A DNA stretch of 64,000 nucleotides from JAVBKV01 sp031553885 (GTDB lineage Bacteria; Bacteroidota; Bacteroidia; Bacteroidales; Azobacteroidaceae). Both the position numbers and the translations under genes were made by a program. Every line of letters starts with the position of its first letter. The first letter of the stretch is position 1. The DNA lies in contig JAVBKV010000024.1 of assembly GCA_031553885.1 (NCBI GenBank), positions 13,968-77,967 on the forward strand, read 5' to 3'. Under the pieces are notes generated by a model. The model was not told where the DNA came from and ran no database searches. It saw only the letters and a list, made by a program, of their open reading frames with translations. Below are positions 25,083 to 34,230 of this stretch, piece by piece.

Positions 25083-26732
25083 TTATTTTTTTCCCCGGAT
25101 TTCAACCCGGCGGATTTTTCCGCTGATTGTTTTGGGAAGTTCTTCCACAAACTCGATGATCCGCGGGTATTTATAAGGAGCTGTAACCGTTTTGACATGC
25201 TCCTGTATTTCCTTTATCAATGCATCTCCGGCTTTATCCTTATAGTTCGGAGCCAATACGATAGTAGCCTTGACCACCTGTCCCCGCACTTCATCCGGTA
25301 CTCCGGTAATGGCACATTCCACAACTGCAGGATGCGTCATGAGGGCACTTTCCACCTCAAACGGGCCAATGCGGTACCCTGAGCTTTTAATCACATCATC
25401 ATTACGCCCGACAAACCAGTAATAACCGTCTTCGTCCCGCCAGGCAATATCTCCGGTATGATACACATTGTCATAATACACATTTTCCGTAAGCTCGGGA
25501 TCACGGTAATACCCCATAAACAATCCTACCGGCCTTCCTTTATCAGTACGGAAAATAATTTCTCCCTGTTCTCCGTCTTCCGCTGTACGTCCGTCAGCTG
25601 TTATCAGGTCCATATCGTAGGCCGGACTTGGCATTCCCATAGAGCCGGGCCGGGGTTCCATCCAGGGAAAAGTTGCGATTGTCACGGTTGTTTCCGTTTG
25701 GCCGAAACCTTCCATCAGTTTAATGCCGGTTGCTTTGTAAAAAGCCTGATATACCGAAGGGTTCAGAGGCTCTCCTGCTATGGTGCAGTACTTCAGTGAT
25801 GACAGGTCGTAGTTGGCTATATCTTCCCTGATCATGAAACGGAATACAGTCGGAGGCGCACAAAACGATGTAACTTTATAATCCTGAATAATCTGTAGCA
25901 AATCGGCTGGGGTGAATTTCTCGTGATCATAGACAAATACACAAGCCCCCACGATCCACTGCCCGTAAATTTTACCCCAGGCCGCTTTGGCCCATCCTGT
26001 ATCTGCTAAAGTCAGGTGCAGGCTGTCTTCTTTCAGATTATGCCAGTAACCCGCTGTTACAATATGCCCTAACGGATAGGTAAAATTATGAATTACCATT
26101 TTGGGATTTCCTGTTGTTCCGGAAGTAAAATACAGCAGGAAAATGTCTTCGTTTGTATTTACGTTCTCCGGTTTTACAAACGGCGGAGCCTGCTCCAATC
26201 CTTGTTGAAAATCTTTCCAGCCTTCAGGTACCAACGGGCCGATCGAAATGCAATGATTGACGGAAGGAGATTCCGGTAGTGCATCGTTGATATGACCGAT
26301 TATCTCCTCTTCCCCCACACTGATAATCGCCTTGATATCAGCCGCATTACAACGATATATAATATCTTTTTTAGTTAGCAGGTGTGTGGCAGGAATAGCC
26401 ACAGCTCCGATTTTATGCAGACCGAGAATGGCAAACCAATACTGATAACGACGCTTAAGAATCAGCATAACCATATCTCCTTTTCCAATCCCCAGGGATT
26501 GAAAAAAAGATGCTGCAGCATCACTCCTGGCTTTTAATTCGGCAAAAGTAAAATCGATGTGTTCGCCTTTATCGTTGGTCCAGCAAAGCGCTTTTTTATC
26601 CGGTGCCTGCCGGGCCCACTCATCTACGATGTCATAAGCAAAATTAAAATGATCCGGAACCTGCATCCGGAAATTTGCTTTAAAATCAGCCTGATCGGCA
26701 AATTTTGTCTGGGGAATATATTTTTCTACCAT
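25083..26732 (-). CDS. Acyl-CoA synthetase (AMP-forming, ACSM-like)
   Basis: 549 residues of the adenylate-forming superfamily. The P-loop motif YFTSGTTGNPKMV (~207-219), the adenine/acyl pocket motif GFGQTETTV (~343), the hinge-region YHTGDIAWRDEDGYYWFVGRNDDVIKSSGYRIGPFEVE (~425-462) and a C-terminal catalytic lysine context (PKTISGKIRR) are all present. It would activate a short- or medium-chain carboxylic acid as an acyl-AMP and then an acyl-CoA; the substrate is not evident from sequence. The XRE-cupin regulator gene lies 4 bp upstream, a pairing frequent in Bacteroidota and suggesting control by the acid or CoA ester. Confidence 0.9.
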   Translation of the reverse strand: MVEKYIPQTKFADQADFKANFRMQVPDHFNFAYDIVDEWARQAPDKKALCWTNDKGEHIDFTFAELKARSDAAASFFQSLGIGKGDMVMLILKRRYQYWFAILGLHKIGAVAIPATHLLTKKDIIYRCNAADIKAIISVGEEEIIGHINDALPESPSVNHCISIGPLVPEGWKDFQQGLEQAPPFVKPENVNTNEDIFLLYFTSGTTGNPKMVIHNFTYPLGHIVTAGYWHNLKEDSLHLTLADTGWAKAAWGKIYGQWIVGACVFVYDHEKFTPADLLQIIQDYKVTSFCAPPTVFRFMIREDIANYDLSSLKYCTIAGEPLNPSVYQAFYKATGIKLMEGFGQTETTVTIATFPWMEPRPGSMGMPSPAYDMDLITADGRTAEDGEQGEIIFRTDKGRPVGLFMGYYRDPELTENVYYDNVYHTGDIAWRDEDGYYWFVGRNDDVIKSSGYRIGPFEVESALMTHPAVVECAITGVPDEVRGQVVKATIVLAPNYKDKAGDALIKEIQEHVKTVTAPYKYPRIIEFVEELPKTISGKIRRVEIRGKK

Positions 26733-26736
26733 TATT

Positions 26737-27291
26737 TTATAATATAATTGCTAAAAATTTAACCGGCTTTCCATCCAGGGCTTTCATCCCGTGAGGACAG
26801 GAAGAATCAAAGTAAATGCTATCGCCTTCCGCAAGGATCAGGTCTTTATCATTGATACGGAATTGCAAACGACCTTCCAGCACATAATTGAATTCCTGAC
26901 CGGTATGCGCGTTCAGGTAAATGGGATTCTCGTTTGGCTCGACAGTCACTTCAAACGGTTCGGCTTTCGGATTTTTGAAACCACTGGCCAGTGCCTGATA
27001 TTTGTAGGCTTTTGTTCGCTCTACGGAAATTCCTTTACCATAACGAGTCAGGTAATACGATTTCATCCGCGGCTCATCTCCCGAAATCAGTGTGGAAGTG
27101 TCGACTCCCAGGTTTTGAGCCACATCGAACAAATAACTCATCGGGATATCGATATCACCCGACTCATACAACTCTATATCTTCGGCCGACTTTCCGCAGT
27201 GTGCAGCCATTTCTTCAAAAGAAAGATCCAGCGACTCGCGTAAACCTTTCAGCCGTTCTGCTATTTGCTTAATTTGCTCATTCATAATCAT
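26737..27291 (-). CDS. XRE-family regulator with C-terminal cupin domain
   Basis: 184 residues. An N-terminal helix-turn-helix of the XRE type (~10-65; LRESLDLSFEEMAAHCGKSAEDIELYE) is joined to a cupin barrel (~110-182; HTGQEFNYVLEGRLQFRIND and EGDSIYFDSSCPHG), whose histidines could bind metal or a ligand. This architecture is shared with PuuR-like repressors. Start is either 27291 (MIMNEQ) or 27285 (MNEQIKQI). As first gene of a two-gene unit with the AMP-ligase, it may regulate its own transcript. Confidence 0.88.
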   Translation of the reverse strand: MIMNEQIKQIAERLKGLRESLDLSFEEMAAHCGKSAEDIELYESGDIDIPMSYLFDVAQNLGVDTSTLISGDEPRMKSYYLTRYGKGISVERTKAYKYQALASGFKNPKAEPFEVTVEPNENPIYLNAHTGQEFNYVLEGRLQFRINDKDLILAEGDSIYFDSSCPHGMKALDGKPVKFLAIIL

Positions 27292-27316
27292 ATTATTAAA
27301 TTCATAGATTCAAACT

Positions 27317-27952
27317 TTACCGGGCTGTAATATGAAAACACGCCTGCTTCTTCTCATGTTTAACGTAACAGGCATTTTCTTTCTTTAAATCCCTCAAAAC
27401 AGAAGCAAGTACCATTTTTAATTGCTCGGGAGACAGATCCGTTTTGCTCCGGTCGTCTTTTTTAAAACGTTTCCAGGATATATCAATAGTCGTTGCATAC
27501 ATGTGAGCGGAATTCTTGGATGAGTTTCCGTTCCTTTTCCTTAATTGCCCAATATCGTCCCTTGTCCGGGTAATACTGGTAATAATCAGTTTATAACGCG
27601 GAGCATTAAGACTCTGAAGCGAATCTGCAAAATTGTCTCCTATCCTGTTTAGCAACTTTGCAGCCTGAGGTACCAAATAAGGAATGGAGTGAGTCAGATC
27701 TTCAATCTCGTATACTCCATTGGATTCTATTTTTTTAAGTTTTCCTTTTTTTTGTTCTGCTTCATCCCGGTTAGCTACTGGATCGATTCCGATCTTTTGA
27801 GCAGTTTCCAGGTGTAAATCATTCAAGTCGTTGAAATCGCGATTGTAACTTCCCAGGTAACGAATCGGTTTTACTTCTTTTTCACCACAAGACGAAAAAA
27901 GCAAAAATACAAAAGAAACAACAATGAGACATTTATAAGGTAAAACCTTCAT
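27317..27952 (-). CDS. DUF5715 lipoprotein, M15-peptidase-like
   Basis: 211 residues. A lipoprotein signal (SFVFLLFSSC, C~22) is followed by a domain with ITSITRTRDDIGQLRKRNGNSS and NSAHMYATTIDISW, then HEKKQACFHIT at the C-terminus. The H..(6)..D spacing and late histidines resemble the zinc site of VanY/M15 D-Ala-D-Ala carboxypeptidases, so a role in trimming peptidoglycan is plausible; activity is not shown. A TACTTTTG box at 27981-27988 on this strand is its likely promoter. Confidence 0.75.
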   Translation of the reverse strand: MKVLPYKCLIVVSFVFLLFSSCGEKEVKPIRYLGSYNRDFNDLNDLHLETAQKIGIDPVANRDEAEQKKGKLKKIESNGVYEIEDLTHSIPYLVPQAAKLLNRIGDNFADSLQSLNAPRYKLIITSITRTRDDIGQLRKRNGNSSKNSAHMYATTIDISWKRFKKDDRSKTDLSPEQLKMVLASVLRDLKKENACYVKHEKKQACFHITAR

Positions 27953-27980
27953 GAATAGCAGAATTAAAAAAATTTAGATG

Positions 27981-27988
27981 CAAAAGTA
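27981..27988 (-). promoter_or_regulatory. Putative -7 box for the DUF5715 gene
   Basis: Minus-strand TACTTTTG, 29 bp before the ATG; TTG at 28009-28011 sits 20 bp upstream and could be the -33 element. Confidence 0.55.
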
Positions 27989-28033
27989 TCAATTATCTTT
28001 CATTCATACAACCGATGATTTCAATTTATTATT

Positions 28034-28041
28034 TACTTTTG
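28034..28041 (+). promoter_or_regulatory. Putative -7 box for phoH
   Basis: TACTTTTG followed by TG, 35 bp before the ATG at 28077. It faces away from the box at 27981, making a compact divergent pair. Confidence 0.55.
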
Positions 28042-28076
28042 TGCTTGTAAATTTAAAAACAAAAAATAAACGGCGA

Positions 28077-29087
28077 ATGATAGAAAGAGTGATAATCCTG
28101 GACGGTGCTGATCCTGTTATTTTTTTCGGAACCAATAATTCCAATATTCAACTGATTAAGTCATTGTACCCCAAATTACGGATCGTAGCCCGGGGCAATG
28201 TAATGAAAGTAATCGGTGATGAATTGGAACTGGTTGCTTTTGAAGAAAAAATCCGGGAACTGGAAAAACACACACAGGAGTACAACTTATTGAATGAAGA
28301 AATCATTCTGAAAATCATCAAGGGAGGGAATGAAAACGGAAGCATGCCCAAACAGGACAACCTGATTATTTATGGCATGAACGGGAAACCCATCATTGCC
28401 CGAACCGAAAATCAACAAAAACTAGTTGAAGCTTTTGACAAAAACGATATGCTTTTTGCTATCGGCCCGGCAGGTTCCGGAAAAACATATACGGCAATTG
28501 CACTGGCAGTCAAAGCATTAAAAAACAAAGAAGTCCGGAAAATCATTCTGAGCCGGCCGGCCGTGGAAGCAGGCGAAAAACTGGGATTTCTTCCCGGAGA
28601 TATGAAAGAAAAGATCGATCCATACCTGCAACCGCTGTACGATGCACTGGAAGACATGATTCCTGTGGCAAAACTGAAGGAACATCTGGAAAACAAAGTC
28701 ATCCAGATCGCCCCACTGGCCTTTATGCGGGGACGTACTCTGAGCGATGCGGTTATCATCCTGGACGAAGCCCAGAATACCACTACGCATCAGATCAAAA
28801 TGTTCCTGACCCGGATGGGAATGAATGCCAAAATGATTATTACAGGAGATATCACCCAGATAGACCTCCCTCCCTCTCAAACCTCGGGATTGATTCATGC
28901 CATGCACATCCTGAAACATGTACCCGGAATCGGACATATCGAATTCAATAAAAAAGATATAGTCCGACATAAATTGGTGCAACGAATCGTGGAAGCCTAT
29001 GAAAAACATGAAGGGGATGAAAGAAATGAGAGGAATGAAAAAAAATCGAGCCTACCGCATGTCCGCGGAGCGGACAAATCTATGTAG
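28077..29087 (+). CDS. PhoH-family ATPase
   Basis: 336 residues. After an N-terminal ~110-residue KH-like region comes the PhoH helicase-like core: Walker A AIGPAGSGKTYTAIA (~123-137), SRPAVEAGEKLGFLPGD (~158-174), Walker B AVIILDEAQNTT (~222-233) and ITGDITQIDLP (~255). PhoH proteins are ATPases linked to RNA handling. The ATG at 28077 is used because the promoter box precedes it and the family begins there; the longer frame from 27978 would start before the promoter. The last ~25 residues (HEGDERNERNEKK and on) are highly charged and coded by simple-sequence repeat and palindromic DNA, so they are probably a recent extension. Confidence 0.9.
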   Translation: MIERVIILDGADPVIFFGTNNSNIQLIKSLYPKLRIVARGNVMKVIGDELELVAFEEKIRELEKHTQEYNLLNEEIILKIIKGGNENGSMPKQDNLIIYGMNGKPIIARTENQQKLVEAFDKNDMLFAIGPAGSGKTYTAIALAVKALKNKEVRKIILSRPAVEAGEKLGFLPGDMKEKIDPYLQPLYDALEDMIPVAKLKEHLENKVIQIAPLAFMRGRTLSDAVIILDEAQNTTTHQIKMFLTRMGMNAKMIITGDITQIDLPPSQTSGLIHAMHILKHVPGIGHIEFNKKDIVRHKLVQRIVEAYEKHEGDERNERNEKKSSLPHVRGADKSM

Positions 29088-29107
29088 CCACGGGTATTAA
29101 CCCGTGG
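29061..29107. repeat. Two adjacent palindromes at the phoH 3' end
   Basis: GTCCGCGGAGCGGAC (29061-29075) lies inside the last phoH codons and CCACGGGTATTAACCCGTGG (29088-29107) directly follows the stop. Both form perfect short hairpins. No T tract follows, so they look more like mobile palindromic elements than a standard terminator. A GAAATGAGAGGAATG purine repeat precedes them. Confidence 0.7.
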
Positions 29108-29144
29108 AAAATAAAAAATAAATGAATTGTCAATTTTTTTATAT

Positions 29145-30089
29145 ATGAAGAATACATTAACAAGAACAGATTTTCAGTTTCCGGGTCAAACCAACGTATA
29201 CCACGGAAAAGTGAGGGATGTATACAGCATTGGAAAAGATACGCTGGTTATGATTGCAACTGACCGTATATCTGCATTCGATGTTATTTTACCTCAGGGA
29301 ATTCCCTATAAAGGACAAGTGCTGAATCAAATTGCTTCCAAGTTTCTGGATGCAACTGCAGACATTGTTCCGAACTGGAAAATCGCGTCACCCGATCCTA
29401 TGGTAACCGTGGGCCTGCGTTGCGAACCGTATAAAGTTGAAATGGTAATACGAGGTTACCTGACCGGAAGCGCCTGGCGGGAATACAAATCCGGTGCACG
29501 TACTCTTTGCGGCGTAACATTGCCCGATGGGATGAAAGAAAACCAACGGTTTCCCGAACCGATTATTACTCCTACGACAAAAGCCGACGAAGGCCACGAT
29601 GAAAATATCTCGAAAGAAGAAATCATCGCCCAGGGGTTGGTAGGTAAAGAGGAATACGAACAACTGGAAAAATATACCCAAGCATTGTTTCAACGCGGAA
29701 CAGAAATGGCGGCTCAAAAAGGATTGATTTTAGTGGATACCAAGTATGAATTCGGGAAAAAAGATGAAAAAATTTACCTGATTGACGAAATCCACACACC
29801 GGACTCTTCCCGTTATTTTTATGCTGAAGGTTATCTGGAGCGGTTCGAAAAAGGAGAAGAGCAAAAACAACTCTCCAAGGAATTTGTACGCAAATGGTTA
29901 ATGGAAAACGGATTCCAGGGAAAAGAAGGTCAACAGGTTCCTGAAATGACGGAAATTTATTGCAACAGTGTTTCGGAACGATACATTGAATTGTATGAAA
30001 ACATTACCGGAGAAACGTTTGTAAAAGCAGACATCTCAGATGTTCCGGGAAGAATTGAAAAGAATATACTGGCATTTCTGGAAAAATAA
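29145..30089 (+). CDS. purC: Phosphoribosylaminoimidazole-succinocarboxamide synthase
   Basis: 314 residues, the long form of SAICAR synthase. Motifs: YHGKVRDVYSIG (~17-28), IATDRISAFDV (~37), CEPYKVEMVIRGYLTGSAWREY (~91-112), PITTPTTKADEGHDE-type segment (~140) and LIDEIHTPDSSRYF (~215). It ligates aspartate to CAIR in purine synthesis using ATP. ATG 29145 gives the family's N-terminus; the frame is open to 29127. It is followed 13 bp later by the menaquinone methyltransferase gene. Confidence 0.95.
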   Translation: MKNTLTRTDFQFPGQTNVYHGKVRDVYSIGKDTLVMIATDRISAFDVILPQGIPYKGQVLNQIASKFLDATADIVPNWKIASPDPMVTVGLRCEPYKVEMVIRGYLTGSAWREYKSGARTLCGVTLPDGMKENQRFPEPIITPTTKADEGHDENISKEEIIAQGLVGKEEYEQLEKYTQALFQRGTEMAAQKGLILVDTKYEFGKKDEKIYLIDEIHTPDSSRYFYAEGYLERFEKGEEQKQLSKEFVRKWLMENGFQGKEGQQVPEMTEIYCNSVSERYIELYENITGETFVKADISDVPGRIEKNILAFLEK

Positions 30090-30102
30090 ACGAGAGATCC
30101 AA

Positions 30103-30840
30103 ATGTCGAATCCTTATACAACAATACGTCCCTACAACGATTCCGAAAAGAAAAGTGTACAGGTCGAGCGTATGTTCGACGAAATCGCGGAAAACTACGA
30201 TACATTGAATCATACCTTGTCGCTGGGTATCGACCGAGGGTGGAGGAAGAAAGGTATTCTTTCCCTGCAGGATATCTGTCCGAAAAAAATACTGGATATC
30301 GCCACCGGAACCGGCGACCTGGCAATCGATGCTTATCAACGGTTGAAACCGGATTCCATTCTGGGCATTGACATTTCAGAGGGGATGATGGAAATCGGAC
30401 GAAAGAAAACAGCCCATCTGGGACTTTCCGGTCAGATTACATTTGACAAGCAGGATTGCACCTGCCTGGAATTACAAGATAATTCTTTCGATGCAGCCAT
30501 GGTTGCCTTTGGTATCCGGAATTTTGAAGACCTGGATAAAGGACTGCAGGAAATTATCCGGGTATTGAAACCCGGTGGTAAACTGATGATTCTGGAGCTT
30601 TCCACTCCGGAGTCTTTTCCTATGAAACAAGCGTATTGGCTGTATTCCAAAATAATAATTCCGGGCATCGGACGTATTATTTCGAAAAGTAAAACGGCTT
30701 ACCATTATCTTCCCAGGTCTATTGCCGCTTTTCCTCAGGGAAAAGTCATGATGGAAATCCTACGTAAAAACGGATTCGAAAACATTGTCTGGAAAAAATA
30801 CACGTTTGGTATTTGTTCCATGTATTTAGGTACAAAATAA
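30103..30840 (+). CDS. menG: Demethylmenaquinone methyltransferase
   Basis: 245 residues of the UbiE/MenG class. SAM motif I is ILDIATGTGDLAID (~64-77), post-I GIDISEGMM (~92), motif II region AMVAFGIRNFEDL (~132-144), and RVLKPGGKLMILELSTP (~155-171). In Bacteroidota, which use menaquinone, this enzyme C-methylates demethylmenaquinone as the last step. The ATG at 30103 is preferred over the open frame from 30040, which overlaps purC; 13 bp separate the two genes. The symbol ubiE is also used. Confidence 0.93.
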   Translation: MSNPYTTIRPYNDSEKKSVQVERMFDEIAENYDTLNHTLSLGIDRGWRKKGILSLQDICPKKILDIATGTGDLAIDAYQRLKPDSILGIDISEGMMEIGRKKTAHLGLSGQITFDKQDCTCLELQDNSFDAAMVAFGIRNFEDLDKGLQEIIRVLKPGGKLMILELSTPESFPMKQAYWLYSKIIIPGIGRIISKSKTAYHYLPRSIAAFPQGKVMMEILRKNGFENIVWKKYTFGICSMYLGTK

Positions 30841-30855
30841 ACAGGAGTATCCAGT

Positions 30856-32622
30856 TCATTTTTTCTTTTCCGGTGGTGCCACGAACTGAACATAATACCA
30901 ATAGGTGTCCTGGTATTTTTGCAAAGCGTTTTTGGCTCCATGCGGATTACCATTAAAACTATTCTGTATTTTATTGAAATCCTGAAACTCTTTTATAGTC
31001 TCCAATCTGAATTTGTAATTTTTCAGTTCCTGATCTTTTAAGTCGGTAATGGCCAGCAATGCAGCCTCTTCGTATAACCGGGGCAACACATCGGTCTGAG
31101 GAGAAACTATTTGCTTAAAAATGGTAGCAAATTTACCAAGTTCACGATCCAGCAACACTCCACAAAGGATGTAGTCCAATGCTCTCAGGTTAGAAGGATC
31201 GATATCAATAACTCTTGCCATGTCCGACAGAAAGGGACGTCCTCCAATAAAGAAGTTGTTTCCTCCAAATTCCGGTTGTTCCAATGGTTCGCTTTTCTTT
31301 AGATTTTCAATTTCTTTATACCTCGACATTACCCAATCTCCATATAAGGTAGCATCACTCAGAATACTCAGGTACTTTTCAGCCAACCGATAGTCTTGCT
31401 TCCGGATATGAGCATCGATCAGGCTTTTTAACGTCCGGAAATCCGCACTCCAGGGAGTCATGGAAGCAGCTTCCAGGTTCCAACGGATCACTTCATTTTC
31501 AATACCCAATGCCTGATAAAGTTCACTGCCCCAAACCAATGTAAGGTAATTCAACGAGTGAGTAAGATAAAAACAAGACGATTCGTTGACTGGAAATTCC
31601 ATTAAACTTTCAGGCAACAAGTCCAGTTTGGCCAATGCTAATGTCGCCATGTACTGGCCTTCCTTTATGTTTTTTACCGATTCAAACCGTTCAAGTGCCT
31701 TTCGTTCCTCATCGTGCCGGATTTCATAGTCCATCGCTAATAATTGCTCATACTCTTTTTTATACGAATGATGGAATAAATAATACCCGGAGCCCAGAAT
31801 CAAGCATACATTCAGCACATAGACAAATACAGATTTTTTTGTTGTCCATTTTCCGGGTATGGCCGCATACGCCATCAATAACAATGCATAACCATAAGTT
31901 ATACACATTAAATATTTCTGAAAGGAATCAAAATAAATCCCATAAAATGCATATCTCCGGTTTCCGTGAATCAGTGCGACAACATGTTCCCAAATCCAGG
32001 GCAAGCAGAGAGGAAGAACAATCCAAAGCGGAATAATGAAAAAACGGATCTTTCCACGTCCTTTCCAACATTCATATACAATAAATGTGGCATATAAAAA
32101 CAGAACGCCTCCGGATGGTAACAAAAGGAAAATCAACGGAAGGACTGCTGTAAAGAAGAGGTATCTTAAATTTTGTTTGTTAAAATAAACATATAAATAA
32201 ACACAGGCAAAAAAGCATACCACACATATAGATTCCGCCACGGTGAAAACATAGCTGCATTGCAATGCAAAAAGAAATAATGCAGGAAGAATACGAAATA
32301 CAGCCCAACTATCGCCGGGGAGCAACCGGTTCACAATTCCTCTTACACACCCTAATAGTATCACCAGAAATAAGACTTGTAAAACAGCTCCTGTTACCGG
32401 CCATTGGTAAAACTGAGTCAAAAAAGATCCGATATAACCCGACAAGCCACCGGGTTGTTCCAACGATTGTTTAAAATAATCGGTCGTTTGCACAAAAAAT
32501 CCGGACTCTTCCAAGTACAGAAGATGATACCGGTAAGAAACAAACCAAAAAACGAAACAAAGAGGAAACAGTACGAATACGATGTTTTTCGGATTTTGTA
32601 TAAACGACTTATAGCGATTCAT
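30856..32622 (-). CDS. DUF6057 membrane protein
   Basis: 588 residues. The first ~300 contain about eight hydrophobic helices (e.g. IVFVLFPLCFVFWFVSYRY, VLQVLFLVILLGCVRGIV, YLFFTAVLPLIFLLLPSGGVLFLY). The C-terminal half is soluble and helical, with a tetratricopeptide-like look (VKNIKEGQYMATLALAKLDLLPES, AEKYLSILSDATLYGDW). I place it in DUF6057, a Bacteroidota family with no known function that usually sits next to a TolB-like lipoprotein, as here (7 bp). The C-terminal EKKK tail is cytoplasmic or periplasmic depending on topology, which I could not settle. Confidence 0.7.
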   Translation of the reverse strand: MNRYKSFIQNPKNIVFVLFPLCFVFWFVSYRYHLLYLEESGFFVQTTDYFKQSLEQPGGLSGYIGSFLTQFYQWPVTGAVLQVLFLVILLGCVRGIVNRLLPGDSWAVFRILPALFLFALQCSYVFTVAESICVVCFFACVYLYVYFNKQNLRYLFFTAVLPLIFLLLPSGGVLFLYATFIVYECWKGRGKIRFFIIPLWIVLPLCLPWIWEHVVALIHGNRRYAFYGIYFDSFQKYLMCITYGYALLLMAYAAIPGKWTTKKSVFVYVLNVCLILGSGYYLFHHSYKKEYEQLLAMDYEIRHDEERKALERFESVKNIKEGQYMATLALAKLDLLPESLMEFPVNESSCFYLTHSLNYLTLVWGSELYQALGIENEVIRWNLEAASMTPWSADFRTLKSLIDAHIRKQDYRLAEKYLSILSDATLYGDWVMSRYKEIENLKKSEPLEQPEFGGNNFFIGGRPFLSDMARVIDIDPSNLRALDYILCGVLLDRELGKFATIFKQIVSPQTDVLPRLYEEAALLAITDLKDQELKNYKFRLETIKEFQDFNKIQNSFNGNPHGAKNALQKYQDTYWYYVQFVAPPEKKK

Positions 32623-32628
32623 GGATTT

Positions 32629-34071
32629 TCATTGTTGGGATTGATTGGCAATTTGCTCGATCTGATAAGGAGTTACCTGTGTTTCTCCGTTAGTAAACTC
32701 CGGTATATTGTACGACTTCAGAAAACGGGTATAAAACCGGGGATCTTTTTGAGGCAGAACAAAAGGCTTATGTATTTTACCTTCCTTATCAAAAAAGGAC
32801 AGATAAAAGCGCGTATAACGTCCATCTGTTCGGCGACTGCTGAATATCACCCATCGCCCGTTGGAAGACCAGGAATGATAGCTTTCCACATCCGGACTGT
32901 TTACCGGATCCATATCTACTTCCCTACCGGAAACCAGGTCTATCATTTTCAGATCGGCTTCCTTGTGCCAGATAGGAAAGGTTCCGCAATCTGCCAACGT
33001 ATAAAGCAGGTAGCGTCCATCCGGTGAAATACGTGGAAAACTAGCGCTTTTTCCGGATTCTTTTTCATTGAAAACGGTTTCCAGCGAATCACCCAAAACA
33101 CCTGTAGACGGATCGAAGGAAATCCGGTAAATACCGTACTTCAGGTCTTTGTACTCAAACGGCATATCCTTTGATTCTGCACGACACATATACAACTGTT
33201 TTCCATCCGGAGACCAGGCCGGAAATGTTTCCCACCATACCTTTTCATTAAACCGGTCGTCAACCAGTACTTTTTTATTCCGGACATCGTAAAAAATCAG
33301 GTCTGAGGCCCGATCATAGACTTCAACCTTCTGATCCTGAAAGGCATAAAAAGACTGATTGGTCGTATTGGTAGAAAAAACGATGTAATTTCCGGAAGGA
33401 TGCCACATCGGATAAGTCCCGTTTCCTATCGTCTTAGGCGTGGAAAGAGAAACCATTTCCAACTTGTTATCTTCGGCAATAAGGGTTCCTCCTCCTTTTT
33501 TACGTACATGAAGCATAAAACGGTTGGGATCGTATTGATGAAAAGAATGGCAATTGACACAGCCTTTATCCAACCGGGAATTATGTACAATGACTTTCTC
33601 TTCGAACGATGTCAGATCCCGCTGATAAATCCCCATCTCGTTCCACAATTCATACCCCGGTTCGATCAGCCGGTAAGTAATATGAGAATCGACGGCCTCC
33701 TCTGAAACCTGAATTTCAAAAGGATCGTAGACCCGCCATTCTTGTTGATTTCCGGAACAAACAAAAAGTTGTATTTTTATCGTTTTCCCTTTCTGTCCGG
33801 CCAACATTTTTTTCCACTTCCTTTCCGGAATACGGATCTCATTTTTTCCTTTTACGGACAGCAGTTCGACATCTCCGGAAAGGAAACGGGCATAACACTG
33901 CTTTGCTCCCTTCACTTCAAAATTCAAGGGTGCTATATTATATGGTATAACAATACCCGTATAATCAGGGAAAATATCCGGAAGACCGGAGACCTGGCTG
34001 GCATTTCGGTAAGGATCACTGCATCCGAAAATAAGTAAAAAACAAATCGTCAAAAAAAACGGAAATTTCAT
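32629..34071 (-). CDS. TolB-like (PD40 propeller) lipoprotein with a CXXCH heme-binding-type motif
   Basis: 480 residues with a lipoprotein signal (FLLIFGCSD, C17). A beta-rich N-terminal region (~20-160) leads to CVNCHSF, a CXXCH motif at C171-H175 that in exported proteins normally attaches heme c. The second half (~190-450) has PD40/TolB repeats: YPMWHPSGNYIVFST, FPAWSPDGKQLYMC, FPRISPDGRYLLYT, YHSWSSNGRWVIFSS. It could be a heme-carrying propeller or could use the cysteines otherwise. It is the first gene of a pair with the DUF6057 membrane protein; joint function in the envelope is inferred. Confidence 0.75.
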   Translation of the reverse strand: MKFPFFLTICFLLIFGCSDPYRNASQVSGLPDIFPDYTGIVIPYNIAPLNFEVKGAKQCYARFLSGDVELLSVKGKNEIRIPERKWKKMLAGQKGKTIKIQLFVCSGNQQEWRVYDPFEIQVSEEAVDSHITYRLIEPGYELWNEMGIYQRDLTSFEEKVIVHNSRLDKGCVNCHSFHQYDPNRFMLHVRKKGGGTLIAEDNKLEMVSLSTPKTIGNGTYPMWHPSGNYIVFSTNTTNQSFYAFQDQKVEVYDRASDLIFYDVRNKKVLVDDRFNEKVWWETFPAWSPDGKQLYMCRAESKDMPFEYKDLKYGIYRISFDPSTGVLGDSLETVFNEKESGKSASFPRISPDGRYLLYTLADCGTFPIWHKEADLKMIDLVSGREVDMDPVNSPDVESYHSWSSNGRWVIFSSRRTDGRYTRFYLSFFDKEGKIHKPFVLPQKDPRFYTRFLKSYNIPEFTNGETQVTPYQIEQIANQSQQ

Positions 34072-34178
34072 TATACAATTATCTGGTGTGTTATCAGGTT
34101 AACAACGGACAAAATTCTATACAATATTAATCAGATTTCAGCAGGTACACAAATTTCAAGGAAACAATTTAAAAAAAA

Positions 34179-34208
34179 GGCTGTCTCACAATGTGAAGTG
34201 AGACAGCC
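34179..34208 (-). terminator. Rho-independent terminator after the giant secreted protein
   Basis: 11-bp perfect arms (GGCTGTCTCAC and complement) with an 8-nt loop, followed on the minus strand by TTTTTTTT. It lies 22 bp past the stop at 34231. Confidence 0.92.
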
Positions 34209-34230
34209 TCCTCTCAATAAAAACATACTA

